Shown: positions 7,789 through 16,223, numbered from the stretch's first letter. The stretch is 56,867 bases of DNA from Clostridia bacterium (GCA_017436605.1 JAFSCW010000079.1:1-56867), one strand, 5' to 3'. Numbers and translations: made by a program. The notes: a model not told the origin generated them from the sequence alone.

Positions 7789-8703
7789 TCAGAGCAGGGC
7801 GGCGATCAGCGCGCAGATCAGCGGGAGCGAGACGCCGCTGAGGAGCGTGGAGACCATGACGCAGTGCGAGGCGGTCATGTCGTCGGGAGTGTAGATATCC
7901 GAGAGCATGGCGCAGTTGCCGGCGATGGGCATGCCCGCCATCAGCACGCTGATGCCGGCGAGCATCGGATCGATCGGAAGGAACCGGACGACGGCGAGGA
8001 TGAGCAGGGGCATGATGAACATGCTCACCAGGCAGATGCGGTACATCCGCGGGTTGGTCATGGCCGTGCGCAGGTCGCTGTGGGCGACGGAAGCGCCAAT
8101 GACCATCATGGCAAGGGGCGTATTCATCGCGCCGACGGAGGCAAGCGTGCTCTCCACCGGGGCGGGCAGGCGGATGCCCGTGATACCGAAGACGAGGCCG
8201 GCGAGCGCCGCGAAGATGCAGGCGTTTTTGAGGGAGCCCCAGTTGAACTTTGCGCTTGAGGAGATCAGCAGGACGCCGTAGGAAAAGAAGATGATGTTGA
8301 AGATGAGGATGAACATCGACAAAAGCGCCACGCCCGTAGGCCCGTAGACCGATTGAACGACGGGAATGCCCATGAAGCCGACGTTGGTGAAGATCAGCAT
8401 CAGCTGATCGAGTCCGCGCTGATGCTTCGGGCTGCGCATGAGCGCCGTGAGGAGCTTGGCGAAAAGGAGCATCAGCGCGAAGAACACGACGCCCATCAGC
8501 ACGGCGTTGATCATCGAGGAGGGCTGGGAATCGCTCTCCAGGACGGAGGAAATGATGATGCACGGGGCGGCGGTATTGAGGGTGAAGGTCGAGAGCTTCT
8601 TGCGGAATTCGGGGCTGACGATGCCGGCCTTCGCGACGAGAAAACCCATGAGCATCATCAGAAACAGGGAAATCAGCTGGTTGATCACGCCAGAAAGATT
8701 CAT
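7789..8703 (-). CDS. AEC-family transporter (auxin efflux carrier type)
   Basis: 304-residue protein with about ten hydrophobic helices arranged as two five-helix halves. Family marks include GFLVAKAGIVSPEFRKKLS with TFTLNTAAPCIIISS in the first half, and GAMNTPLAMMVIGASVA and AGMPIAGNCAML in the second; the Pro-broken helices are the carrier crossover. AEC proteins such as malate permease MleP move organic anions across the membrane. The start follows CGGAGG. It precedes pepT on the same strand and is divergent from dnaX. Substrate cannot be inferred from the sequence; organic acid is the usual family choice. Confidence 0.85.
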   Translation of the reverse strand: MNLSGVINQLISLFLMMLMGFLVAKAGIVSPEFRKKLSTFTLNTAAPCIIISSVLESDSQPSSMINAVLMGVVFFALMLLFAKLLTALMRSPKHQRGLDQLMLIFTNVGFMGIPVVQSVYGPTGVALLSMFILIFNIIFFSYGVLLISSSAKFNWGSLKNACIFAALAGLVFGITGIRLPAPVESTLASVGAMNTPLAMMVIGASVAHSDLRTAMTNPRMYRICLVSMFIMPLLILAVVRFLPIDPMLAGISVLMAGMPIAGNCAMLSDIYTPDDMTASHCVMVSTLLSGVSLPLICALIAALL

Positions 8704-8786
8704 AATCTATGCCTCCGGTTCGGGTGATAATCGTTTGGCGGCGCGTCCTTGCGCCCATGCGACCATTGTACACCGAGCGGCGGCGG

Positions 8787-8815
8787 TTGTAAAGTTGTCA
8801 TTTTTGTGCTATTCT
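8787..8815 (+). promoter_or_regulatory. Probable dnaX promoter
   Basis: TTGTAA, 17-base spacer, TATTCT, 60 bases before the dnaX start. Each hexamer matches the consensus at four of six positions. No SRP RNA core was recognised in this intergenic stretch, although that gene often precedes dnaX in Firmicutes. Confidence 0.5.
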
Positions 8816-8874
8816 ACAGGGAGAATGCATCAGGAAATACGGCCCGCGGTATGTGCGGGCTTCGGAGGAAAGCT

Positions 8875-10524
8875 ATGGGTTATCAGGCGCTGTATCGCCG
8901 TTATCGTCCGGCGCGGTTTGACGATTTTGTAGGCCAGGAGGCTGTCATCAGGACGCTGCGCAGCCAGGTGATGAGCGGGCGCATCGCGCACGCGTATCTG
9001 TTCTGCGGCACGCGCGGCACGGGCAAGACGTCCACGGCGAAGGTCTTTGCGCGCGCGGTCAACTGCGAGCAGCCGGACCGCGGCGAGCCCTGCGGGCAGT
9101 GCGCGGTCTGCCGCGCGCTCGGCGCGGAGAGCAGTCTGGATATTCTGGAGATCGACGCGGCGAGCAACAACGGCGTGGACGAGATCCGCGATCTGCGCGA
9201 GAAGGTCAAGTATCCGCCGCAGAACGGGCGCTACCGCGTGTATATCATCGACGAGGTGCACATGCTCTCCCAGGGCGCGTTCAACGCCCTGCTCAAGACG
9301 CTCGAGGAGCCGCCGTCCTATGTGGTGTTCATCCTTGCGACGACGGAGCCGCAGAAGCTCCCGGCGACGATCCTCTCCCGCTGCCAGCGGTTCGACTTCG
9401 GCCGGATTCCGTCCCATCAGATCATCGCGCGCCTTCGCGTGGCGCTGGAGGAGGGCGGCATCCGCGCGCAGGAGGCGGCGCTTTCGCGCATCGCGCGCGC
9501 GGCGGAGGGCGGCATGCGCGACGCCTGGTCGATCATGGATATGTGCCTGGGCTATGCGCAGGAGGGCGACGGCGGGCTGACGGAGGAGCTGGTGCTGCAG
9601 GTGCTCGGCGCGGCGGACAGGCGCTTCCTGTTTGAATTTGCAGACAGCCTGATCGGCGCGGATGCGCCGGCCGCGCTCAGGATGATCGACGACATGATGC
9701 GCTCCGGCCGCGAGGTGCAGGTATTCGTGCGCGACGTGAGCGCGCATCTGCGCGCGCTGATGCTGGCGGATGTATGCGGCCAGGAGCACGCGGCTCAGCT
9801 GCTGGACGTCACGCAGGAGGATGCCGCGGCCTATGTTGCGCAGGCGAAAAGGACGTCGCATACGCGCCTGATGCGCATGCTCGATCTGTTCCTGCAGAGC
9901 GAAACGGATATGAAATGGGCGGCGCAGCCGCGCTTTGCGCTGGAGGCTGCTGCGCTGCGCGCCTGCGAGCCGGAGGAGAGCCTTCAGCTGGAGGCGCTCA
10001 TCAGCCGCGTGGACGAGCTGGAACGCCGGCTGCGCGAGGGCGCGGTGATGGCGCAGCCGGCGGGCGGCAGGCCCGCCAGAGCAGCTCAGGCAGAGCCGGC
10101 GCAGCAGGAGGCGGCAAAGCCTGCCGTGAAGGAAGCGCCCAAGGGCCCTGCCCCGGAGGCGGAACGCGTCTGGCAGGAGACGCTGCGCCTGCTCAAGCAG
10201 AAGCCCCAGATCTACGGCATGGCGCGCCTTGGCCGGCTGGCGACGAGCGAAAACGGCCTGTTCACCGTCGTTTATGAAAAGGCGATCGGCGCGGCGTATG
10301 TCAGGATGCTGTCCATGCCGGACAAAAACAAGCTGATCGCGGATGCGCTTTCCCAGGCGGCGGGCTATCCCTGCACGTTCCGCGCGGCGATCGAGGGCAC
10401 GGTTGCGGAAAGCGACAAGGCGATCCTCGCCGCGCAGGCGGAGGCCAAGCGCCAGACCGAAGAGAACCTGAATAAAGTGTTTGCTGCCTTCGGACGCGAA
10501 AATGTGCGCGTTATGGACGAATAA
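8875..10524 (+). CDS. dnaX: DNA polymerase III subunit gamma/tau
   Basis: 549-residue clamp-loader ATPase that opens the beta clamp at replication forks. The N-terminal AAA+ region has Walker A GTRGTGKTST, the four-Cys zinc module (CEQPDRGEPCGQCAVC), Walker B IIDEVHML, sensor 1 ATTEPQKLP and the SRCQRFDF Arg-finger segment. The middle third is the collar domain. After residue about 395 comes an Ala/Glu/Pro/Gln linker and a short C-terminal domain (tau-like) ending in VRVMDE. The ATG at 8875 follows GGAGGAAAGCT; an upstream in-frame ATG at 8749 lacks such a site. The usual ybaB and recR partners do not follow; a terminator does. Confidence 0.95.
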   Translation: MGYQALYRRYRPARFDDFVGQEAVIRTLRSQVMSGRIAHAYLFCGTRGTGKTSTAKVFARAVNCEQPDRGEPCGQCAVCRALGAESSLDILEIDAASNNGVDEIRDLREKVKYPPQNGRYRVYIIDEVHMLSQGAFNALLKTLEEPPSYVVFILATTEPQKLPATILSRCQRFDFGRIPSHQIIARLRVALEEGGIRAQEAALSRIARAAEGGMRDAWSIMDMCLGYAQEGDGGLTEELVLQVLGAADRRFLFEFADSLIGADAPAALRMIDDMMRSGREVQVFVRDVSAHLRALMLADVCGQEHAAQLLDVTQEDAAAYVAQAKRTSHTRLMRMLDLFLQSETDMKWAAQPRFALEAAALRACEPEESLQLEALISRVDELERRLREGAVMAQPAGGRPARAAQAEPAQQEAAKPAVKEAPKGPAPEAERVWQETLRLLKQKPQIYGMARLGRLATSENGLFTVVYEKAIGAAYVRMLSMPDKNKLIADALSQAAGYPCTFRAAIEGTVAESDKAILAAQAEAKRQTEENLNKVFAAFGRENVRVMDE

Positions 10525-10583
10525 TTGGCAAAAAATGCAGGATACAGAAAACGAAGAATCATAATCGGCTTGTGCAAAGCATG

Positions 10584-10618
10584 AAACCGGGCGGAAAAAC
10601 CGCCCGGTTTTTCTGTTT
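10584..10618 (+). terminator. Terminator of dnaX
   Basis: AAACCGGGCGG (10584-10594), five-A loop, CCGCCCGGTTT (10600-10610), then TTCTGTTTTG. A perfect 11-bp GC-rich stem with a T-rich tail. Confidence 0.92.
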
Positions 10619-10632
10619 TGTTTGTAAATAAT

Positions 10633-10664
10633 ACAAAAATACGCTTTCTTCTTTGTATTTTTGT
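10633..10664. promoter_or_regulatory. Inverted repeat next to the amino-acid ABC promoter
   Basis: ACAAAAATAC (10633-10642) and GTATTTTTGT (10655-10664) form a 10-bp inverted repeat with a 12-base spacer that ends at the -35 box. It is a candidate operator for amino-acid-dependent control of the transporter; the binding protein is unknown. Confidence 0.45.
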
Positions 10665-10692
10665 TGACTTTCCGCCGGGGACGCGGTAAGAT
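10664..10692 (+). promoter_or_regulatory. Promoter of the amino-acid ABC operon
   Basis: TTGACT, 17-base spacer, TAAGAT, 49 bases before the start codon of the binding-protein gene. It lies directly after the dnaX terminator. Confidence 0.65.
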
Positions 10693-10741
10693 ATGGCACA
10701 GAAAAAAACACCGCGCACCGCGGTATATGGAGGATATGAAG

Positions 10742-11542
10742 ATGAAGAGAATGGCAATGATGGCTCTGGCGCTTGTGTTGGTCTGCGTTTGCGCGCTGGC
10801 CGCGGCGGATACCCTCAAGGTCGGTATGGAATGCAACTACGCGCCCTACAACTGGACGCAGAGCGACGCGAGCGACGAGGCTGTGGCCATTGCGGCCGGC
10901 GGCTATGCCGACGGCTATGACGTGCGCATCGCCAAGCGCATCGCCAGCGAGCTGGGCATGGAGCTTGAAATCGTCAAGACCGAGTGGGACGGCCTCGTGC
11001 CGAGCCTGATGAGCGGCAAGATCGACTGCATCATCGCGGGCATGAGCCCGACCGAGGAGCGCAAGGTGACCATCGACTTCACCGAGCCGTATTACGAGAG
11101 CGAGCTGTGCATCGTCGTGCGCAAGGACAGCGCGTTTGCGTCCGCCGCTTCCCTCGCCGATTTCTCCGGCGCGAAGATCACCGGCCAGCTGAACACCTTC
11201 CATTATACCGTCATCGACCAGATCGACGGCGTGCAGAAGATGCCGGCGATGGAGACCTTCCCGGCGATGATCGTGGCGCTGACGGCCGGCGCGATTGACG
11301 GCTACATCTCCGAGCGTCCGGGCGCCGTCTCCGCGATGGCTTCCAATGCGGACCTGACCTATGTTGCCTTCGCTGAGGGCCAGGGCTTTGAGGCCTCCCC
11401 GGCGGACGTGGCCATCGCCGTGGGCGTTACGAAGGGCAGCGAGCTGACCGAGAAGATCAACGCTGTGCTGGCGGGCATCACCGCCGAGGAGCGCAGCGCG
11501 CTGATGGACGCGGTTGTCGCCGCGCAGCCGCTGAGCGAGTAA
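10742..11542 (+). CDS. Amino-acid ABC transporter substrate-binding protein
   Basis: 266-residue family 3 solute-binding protein. Signal peptide MKRMAMMALALVLVCVCALAAA; there is no convincing lipobox, so anchoring is unclear. The mature protein starts TLKVGMECNYAPYNW, the usual strand of polar amino-acid receptors, with GYDVRIAKRIASELGMELEIV, LMSGKIDCIIAGMSPTEER and DFTEPYYES following in standard order. Aromatic and acidic residues for the alpha-amino group are in these segments. The ATG at 10742 lies 8 bases after GGAGG; earlier ATGs at 10727 and 10736 overlap or crowd that site. First gene of the operon with the permease and ATPase downstream, but a hairpin separates it from them, allowing excess binding protein. 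Confidence 0.92.
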   Translation: MKRMAMMALALVLVCVCALAAADTLKVGMECNYAPYNWTQSDASDEAVAIAAGGYADGYDVRIAKRIASELGMELEIVKTEWDGLVPSLMSGKIDCIIAGMSPTEERKVTIDFTEPYYESELCIVVRKDSAFASAASLADFSGAKITGQLNTFHYTVIDQIDGVQKMPAMETFPAMIVALTAGAIDGYISERPGAVSAMASNADLTYVAFAEGQGFEASPADVAIAVGVTKGSELTEKINAVLAGITAEERSALMDAVVAAQPLSE

Positions 11543-11563
11543 CGCAAAGCCAAACGACATATC

Positions 11564-11592
11564 GGGAAAGCGCCCTGCGGCGCTTTCCCTTT
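11564..11592 (+). terminator. Intra-operon terminator/attenuator after the binding-protein gene
   Basis: GGGAAAGCGCC (11564-11574), CTGC loop, GGCGCTTTCCC (11579-11589), then TTT. A leaky hairpin here would give more binding protein than permease, and it may protect the upstream mRNA 3' end. Confidence 0.75.
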
Positions 11593-11616
11593 CCTGTGTA
11601 GAGAAGGAGATTTATC

Positions 11617-12423
11617 ATGCCAACAACATTCTTCGGATGGGTCGGCTTCCTGCTTCAGCAGTATGGCGGGCTGTTCTTCTCCGGCACGTGCACGACGCTG
11701 CTGATTGCGCTGTCGGGCACGTTCTTCGGCTTCATCATCGGCCTGCTGGTCGCCATCGTGCGCACGATCGAAATCCCGCGCGGCATGGGTCTTTTCAAGC
11801 GCGGTCTGCGCAAGTTGGCGCATATGCTCATCGCGGTCTATATCCAGGTCTTCCGCGGCACGCCGATGATCGTTCAGGCGATGGTCATCTACTACGGCTC
11901 GATGCAGTATCTGGGCATCGACATGGATCATACCATGGCCGCGATCCTGATCATCTCGATCAACACCGGCGCGTATATGGCGGAGATCATCCGCGGCGGC
12001 ATTGTCTCCATTGATAAGGGACAGTTCGAGGCGGCGCATGCCATCGGCATGACCCACTGGCAGACCATGACCTCCGTCGTCCTTCCGCAGGCGATCCGCA
12101 ACATCCTGCCGTCCGTGGGCAATGAGCTGATCGTCAACATCAAGGACTCGAGCGTTCTGAATGTCATTTCCGTTTCCGAGCTGTTCTTCCAGGCCAAGAG
12201 CGCTGCGGGCACGTATTTCAAGTACTTCGAGGTCTATTTCATCATCGCGTGCATTTACTTCGTGCTGACGGTGACGGTCAGCCGCATCCTGCGCTTTGTG
12301 GAAAAGAAGATGGACGGCCCGGACAGCTACGTCATCTGCGGTTCCCAGAGCGACAGCCGCGCTGAAATCGTCATCAGCAAGGAACAGGAGAAGGAGGTCG
12401 ACAGGCAATGGCAGAGCAAGTGA
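11617..12423 (+). CDS. Amino-acid ABC transporter permease
   Basis: 268-residue inner-membrane permease of the HisM/GlnP type with about five TM helices. Early [23 protein letters not shown] is the family-typical first helix, and [20 protein letters not shown] matches the conserved YIxxFRGTPLLVQ block. The ATPase-docking EAA loop reads [22 protein letters not shown]. The C-terminus is longer and more charged than usual ([18 protein letters not shown]). The start follows AGAAGGAG. The last 16 bases overlap the ATPase gene, so the two are translationally coupled. With one permease gene the transporter is probably a homodimer. Confidence 0.94.
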   Translation: MPTTFFGWVGFLLQQYGGLFFSGTCTTLLIALSGTFFGFIIGLLVAIVRTIEIPRGMGLFKRGLRKLAHMLIAVYIQVFRGTPMIVQAMVIYYGSMQYLGIDMDHTMAAILIISINTGAYMAEIIRGGIVSIDKGQFEAAHAIGMTHWQTMTSVVLPQAIRNILPSVGNELIVNIKDSSVLNVISVSELFFQAKSAAGTYFKYFEVYFIIACIYFVLTVTVSRILRFVEKKMDGPDSYVICGSQSDSRAEIVISKEQEKEVDRQWQSK

Positions 12424-13145
12424 TTTCCATCCGCAATCTGACGAAGGCCTTCGGCAGCAATCAGGTGCTCAGGGGCATCGACTTTGACGCGAACAAGGGC
12501 GAGGTCGTGTGCATCATCGGCTCCTCCGGCTCCGGCAAGTCCACGCTGCTGCGCTGCATCAACCTGCTGGAAAACCCGGACGGCGGCCAGATTCTCTATC
12601 ATGGCCGCGATATCCTGACCGACGAGAGCGTTTCCATGCCCAAATACCACGCCAAGGTCGGCATGGTCTTCCAGCAGTTCAACCTCTTCGGCAACATGAA
12701 CGTGCTGGAAAACTGCGTCGCAGGCCAGATGAAGGTGCTTGGCCGCAGCCACGCCGAGAGCGAGAAGAATGCGCTGAAGTATCTGGAGAAGGTCGGCATG
12801 GCCGAATACCGCAACGCCAAGCCGCGCCAGCTTTCCGGCGGCCAGAAGCAGCGCGTCGTCATCGCGCGCACGCTGGCGATGGATCCGGAGGTCATTCTCT
12901 TTGACGAGCCCACCTCCGCGCTCGACCCGGAGATGGTCGGCGAGGTGCTCTCCGTCATGCAGAATCTCGCGCAGGAGGGCATGACGATGCTCGTGGTCAC
13001 CCATGAGATGGGCTTTGCCCGCGCGGTCGCCACGCAGGTCGTGTTCATGGATCAGGGCGTGATCGCCGAACAGGGCGCGCCCGACGAGGTGCTTGGCAAT
13101 CCGAAGCACGAGCGCCTGAAGAGCTTCCTTCGCAGCATGCTGTAA
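12408..13145 (+). CDS. Amino-acid ABC transporter ATP-binding protein
   Basis: 245-residue ATPase of the GlnQ/HisP subfamily that drives uptake with the preceding permease and binding protein. Walker [11 protein letters not shown]-loop VFQQFNLF, signature LSGGQKQRV, Walker B ILFDEP with TSALDPE, and the H-loop VTHEM are all intact. Length is normal for the subfamily. It overlaps the permease by 16 bases and is followed at once by a terminator, closing the operon. Specificity for polar amino acids is inferred from the binding protein. Confidence 0.96.
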   Translation: MAEQVISIRNLTKAFGSNQVLRGIDFDANKGEVVCIIGSSGSGKSTLLRCINLLENPDGGQILYHGRDILTDESVSMPKYHAKVGMVFQQFNLFGNMNVLENCVAGQMKVLGRSHAESEKNALKYLEKVGMAEYRNAKPRQLSGGQKQRVVIARTLAMDPEVILFDEPTSALDPEMVGEVLSVMQNLAQEGMTMLVVTHEMGFARAVATQVVFMDQGVIAEQGAPDEVLGNPKHERLKSFLRSML

Positions 13146-13153
13146 ATCATCCG

Positions 13154-13186
13154 GCTCCGTTCCCCGCTGGGGGCGGAGCTTTTTTG
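13154..13186 (+). terminator. Terminator of the amino-acid ABC operon
   Basis: GCTCCG (13154-13159) and CGGAGC (13174-13179) flank an inner CCCC/GGGG pairing; a run of six T follows directly. Confidence 0.88.
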
Positions 13187-13286
13187 CTGGGGAGAAAATC
13201 GTTTTTCCGTATTTGACGCCTGTATGGCATGAGATCCGCCCAATCCGGATATACATGGGACAAGAGGAAAACGGGAGGTTCGTGCA

Positions 13287-14477
13287 ATGGGCGGAAAGAT
13301 CAGGTCCGCGCTCAGGCTGTGCGCGGCGCTTGCCTGCGCGGCGGCTCTGGCGGCGGCGCAGGGAGAGGCGGACGTCGTACGGATTTATCTGGCGGAGGAT
13401 GCGCTGCGCGGGGAGACGGCGCGTCAGCTGCTTGCGCTGCTGGAGGGCGAAATGCCGCAGGTGCAATGGCAGATGATCGGCGAAGGCGAGGCGGGCAGCC
13501 TGCGCGAGCTGGTCATAGCGGGCAGCCCGCCGGATCTGGCGATCTGCGCGCCGGAGGAGGCGAGGCCCTGGGCGAAGGAAGGGCTGCTTGCGCCGCTGCA
13601 TGCCCGCGTCCCCGGTCAGGCGCGGATGCAGCGGCAGGCGCTGGATCTTTGCGTGCTGGAGGAGGGGCTGTTCATGGCGCCGCTGATTGCGCGGCACAGG
13701 CAGATGGCGGTCAACAGCGCGAGCTTTACGGCGGTGCAGATGGACGATCTGCTGAGCAGGCGCGTGTATCCGGTCTGGTATCCGGCGCAGTTTCAGCAGG
13801 TGATCGAGGAATTTGCCTTTTCGGAGCAGCTCGCGCTGGAAATCTGGCCGCCCGAGCCGGAAACCAGCGCGGCGCTGGAGGCGATGACGCAGGCGATCTA
13901 CGGCGGGGAGCTCCTCGACGAGGAAGGAGAGGTCTGCCTCGCGGCGCAGGAAGAGATGGTTCTGGGCGTGCGCTGGCTGCGCGATCTGGCAGCATGCGGG
14001 CTGATCGGCATGGCGAAGAGCCGGGACGATGCGCTGGAGCATTTTCTCTCGGGGGAGACGGCGATCTTCATCGACTGGACGGAGCTGGAAGCGCTCAGGC
14101 AGGAGGCGCGGCTTCATCAAAGCGGCATGGACGTGGTGAGCGTCCCGTATCCCGCCTCGTCCGGGCTGCCGGTGCGCTCGTTTGAGCTCACGGGCCTGTG
14201 CGTATTCAGGGGCGGCGCGGGCGAAAAGCCTGCGCTTGACGCGGCGGAATTCATCTGTTCGGACGAGCGCGCGCAGGCGCTGCTCGGCAGCCGCGGCATC
14301 TGGCAGGACGACTCGGTCTGGCTGCAGAGTCTGGGGAGCGCGCAGCGGGGAGCGACGCTCCGGGCGCTCTTTGCGCGCGCGCTTGGCGACGTTCTGGCGC
14401 AGAAGCGGTCGCCCGATGCGGCGATGGCGCTGGTGAGCGCGGCGATGGAGGCGGCAAGGCAGGCGGAGGGCGAATGA
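13287..14477 (+). CDS. Orphan extracellular solute-binding protein (family 1, sugar type)
   Basis: 396 residues with a signal peptide (LRLCAALACAAALAAAQG). The mature protein resembles family 1 carbohydrate-binding proteins: VVRIYLAEDALRGETARQLLALLEGEMPQVQW (strand-helix-strand opening), LRELVIAGSPPDLAICAPEEARPWAKEGLLAPL (the segment that describes the lobe-1 entrance), and DDALEHFLSGETAIFIDWTE (crossover). Overall similarity seems weak and Glu/Ala composition is high. A GGGAGG site precedes the ATG. No permease or ATPase gene is adjacent, so it either serves a distant transporter or has another binding role. It lies just upstream of the rplS promoter. Confidence 0.7.
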   Translation: MGGKIRSALRLCAALACAAALAAAQGEADVVRIYLAEDALRGETARQLLALLEGEMPQVQWQMIGEGEAGSLRELVIAGSPPDLAICAPEEARPWAKEGLLAPLHARVPGQARMQRQALDLCVLEEGLFMAPLIARHRQMAVNSASFTAVQMDDLLSRRVYPVWYPAQFQQVIEEFAFSEQLALEIWPPEPETSAALEAMTQAIYGGELLDEEGEVCLAAQEEMVLGVRWLRDLAACGLIGMAKSRDDALEHFLSGETAIFIDWTELEALRQEARLHQSGMDVVSVPYPASSGLPVRSFELTGLCVFRGGAGEKPALDAAEFICSDERAQALLGSRGIWQDDSVWLQSLGSAQRGATLRALFARALGDVLAQKRSPDAAMALVSAAMEAARQAEGE

Positions 14478-14558
14478 ACCCGGACGCAAAAGGCGGAAAG
14501 GAAAGCCGGGGAAGGTGGAAAAAGCAGAAAAAAAGACGCAAAAACAGAAAAAATTCTC

Positions 14559-14588
14559 TTGCCAAACAAGGGAAGGTGATGATATAAT
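14559..14588 (+). promoter_or_regulatory. rplS promoter
   Basis: TTGCCA at 14559-14564, 18-base spacer, TATAAT at 14583-14588. About 75 bases of leader separate it from the rplS start, long enough for an autoregulatory L19 leader, but I could not verify such a fold. Confidence 0.75.
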
Positions 14589-14670
14589 AGCCTCTGTATG
14601 AAACGGACGTTCCGCTGCCGGCGAAGTCGCGTCAGGGCATGAGCGTCTATGATGAAAGGAGAAATCGACA

Positions 14671-15012
14671 ATGAGCGAGATCATCCGTGCGATCGAAAGC
14701 GAGCAGCTCAAGAAGGATCTTCCGAAGTTCAACGTGGGCGACACCGTCCGTGTTATGGTGAAGGTCGTTGAGGGCGAGCGCGAGCGTCTTCAGGCGTTCG
14801 AGGGCATCTGCATCGCTAAGCGCAATGGCAGCATCCGTGAGACCTTCACCCTCCGCCGTGTTTCCTACGGCATCGGCGTGGAGCGTACCTTCCCGCTGCA
14901 TTCCCCGCGTCTTGACAAGATTACGGTCGTCCGCCGCGGCAAGGTCCGTCGTGCGAAGCTGTACTACCTGCGTAATCTGTCCGGCAAAGCCGCCAAGATT
15001 AAGGAGAGGTAA
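14671..15012 (+). CDS. rplS: Large ribosomal subunit protein bL19
   Basis: 113-residue ribosomal protein at the 30S-50S interface. Family-typical segments: [47 protein letters not shown] and the C-terminal [20 protein letters not shown]. Length is normal. The site AAAGGAG lies 9 bases before the ATG. Own promoter and own terminator; rbgA, rnhB and yraN follow as in many Firmicutes. Codon choice (CGT, GTT) is that of a highly expressed gene. Confidence 0.98.
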   Translation: MSEIIRAIESEQLKKDLPKFNVGDTVRVMVKVVEGERERLQAFEGICIAKRNGSIRETFTLRRVSYGIGVERTFPLHSPRLDKITVVRRGKVRRAKLYYLRNLSGKAAKIKER

Positions 15013-15024
15013 TTGTGCTACCGG

Positions 15025-15054
15025 CCGCCGGTTTTTCCGGCGGTCTTTTTGTTT
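15025..15054 (+). terminator. Terminator of rplS
   Basis: CCGCCGG (15025-15031), TTTTT loop, CCGGCGG (15037-15043), then TCTTTTTGTTTGT. Strong intrinsic terminator. Confidence 0.9.
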
Positions 15055-15122
15055 GTTTTAAGGATGCGCGGTGAAACATTTTCCGTTTCTGCGCGTCGTG
15101 ATATATAGATAGGGTATTGATC

Positions 15123-16121
15123 ATGAATAACAGAGAAAACAGGTTTGATCATATGATCCTGCGCGCCGAGGATAAGGCGATCAACTGGTATCCCGGACAT
15201 ATGGCCCGCGCCAAGCGCAAGCTCGTCGAGCAGCTTTCGCGCGTGGACGTCGTGGTGGAGCTGTGCGATGCGCGCATCCCGCGCGCCAGCCGCAATCCGG
15301 ATCTGGGCGAGCTGGTCAAGAACAAAAAGCGCCTGCTGATCCTCAACAAGGCCGACCTCGCCGATGAGGCGGCGACCCGCGCATGGCTGAACCACTACCG
15401 CGCGCAGGGCGTCGACTGCATGAGCTTTGACAGCGCGAAGGGCCGCGCCAAGGATGTGATCGCCAGAATCGAGAAGTGCGCGAGCGAGGCTGTCGCGCGC
15501 ATGGCGGCGCGCGGCGTGAAGAAGACCGTCCGCGTGATGATCGTCGGCGTGCCAAATGTCGGCAAGTCCACCTTTACCAACAAGGTCAACGGTTCCTCGA
15601 TCGCCAAAACCGGCGACAGGCCGGGCGTCACTCGCAACAACCAGTGGGTGCGCATCACGCCGTATCTGGAGCTGCTCGATACCCCGGGCCTGCTCTGGCC
15701 GAAGCTGGAAAACCAAAACGATGCGCGCGCGCTGGCCTATGTCGGCACGATCAACGACATGGTCATGGACCAGCAGATGCTGGCGATCAACCTGCTTGAG
15801 CTGCTCATGGATATCCGGCGCGACGCGGCGGTCACCCGCTTTAAGATTAAGGATGCCGAGGCGCGCGGCGCAAAGCTGCTGGAGGAAGCCTGTCGCGGCC
15901 GCGGCTGGCTGATGCCGGGCGGCGTGGCGGATACCGACCGCGGCTCTGCGGTGGTGCTGGATGAATTCCGCGCGGGCAAGCTCGGAAGGCTCTCTTTGCA
16001 GCATGCGCCGCAGAAGAAGGAGCCGGAAAAGAAGGCGCCTGAAAATAAAGAACCGGAGAATAAAGAACCGGAGAATAAAGAACCGGAAAAGAAGGAAGCG
16101 GCGCTTCCTGTGGAAGAATAA
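15123..16121 (+). CDS. rbgA: Ribosome biogenesis GTPase RbgA (YlqF)
   Basis: 332-residue circularly permuted GTPase needed for late 50S assembly. The permuted order is visible: G4 NKAD (LILNKADL) and G5 precede G1 GVPNVGKST and G3 DTPG (ELLDTPGLLWPK); G2 is in GDRPGVTRNNQW. The N-terminal NWYPGHMARAKR is the RbgA signature. After about residue 292 there is an unusual tail of repeated Pro-Glu-Asn/Lys-Lys-Glu units that normal RbgA lacks, encoded by 15-base tandem repeats. Start ATG at 15123 with AGGG upstream; a TTG two codons before is possible. Between rplS and rnhB. Confidence 0.95.
   Translation: MNNRENRFDHMILRAEDKAINWYPGHMARAKRKLVEQLSRVDVVVELCDARIPRASRNPDLGELVKNKKRLLILNKADLADEAATRAWLNHYRAQGVDCMSFDSAKGRAKDVIARIEKCASEAVARMAARGVKKTVRVMIVGVPNVGKSTFTNKVNGSSIAKTGDRPGVTRNNQWVRITPYLELLDTPGLLWPKLENQNDARALAYVGTINDMVMDQQMLAINLLELLMDIRRDAAVTRFKIKDAEARGAKLLEEACRGRGWLMPGGVADTDRGSAVVLDEFRAGKLGRLSLQHAPQKKEPEKKAPENKEPENKEPENKEPEKKEAALPVEE
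16020..16100 (+). repeat. 15-base tandem repeat in the rbgA 3' end
   Basis: Four to five imperfect units of GAACCGGAGAATAAA encode PEN(K)KE repeats. The units are nearly identical in DNA, a sign of recent slippage, so the copy number is probably variable between strains. Confidence 0.8.
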
Positions 16122-16124
16122 GCC

Positions 16125-16200
16125 GTAGGGGAGGGGCTCTGCTTCTCCCGGACCGGACGATGGCAAGGCATGCGGGGGAGGAGCAGAGCCCCTCCCCTAC
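16125..16200. repeat. Long imperfect palindrome between rbgA and rnhB
   Basis: The left arm begins GTAGGGGAGGGGCTCTGC and the right arm, ending at 16200, is its exact complement; a further TTCTCCC/GGGAGGA pairing has one mismatch. The 25-bp arms enclose about 25 bases. There is no T-tract, so it is not a typical terminator. It resembles interspersed palindromic elements of gut Clostridia. Confidence 0.75.
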
Positions 16201-16223
16201 AGGAATCAATGAGGGTATAACGG

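Noticed and set aside
8704..8874. Possible SRP RNA upstream of dnaX
   Set aside because: The conserved core GGAAGGAAGCAGCC is not present, and nothing folds into the expected long hairpin.
8830..10836. 668-residue frame opposite dnaX
   Set aside because: Arg/Ala/His-rich shadow frame running through the terminator and promoter of the next operon; no domain visible.
14595..14670. Possible L19 leader regulatory RNA
   Set aside because: Position is right but I could not see a convincing conserved structure by eye.
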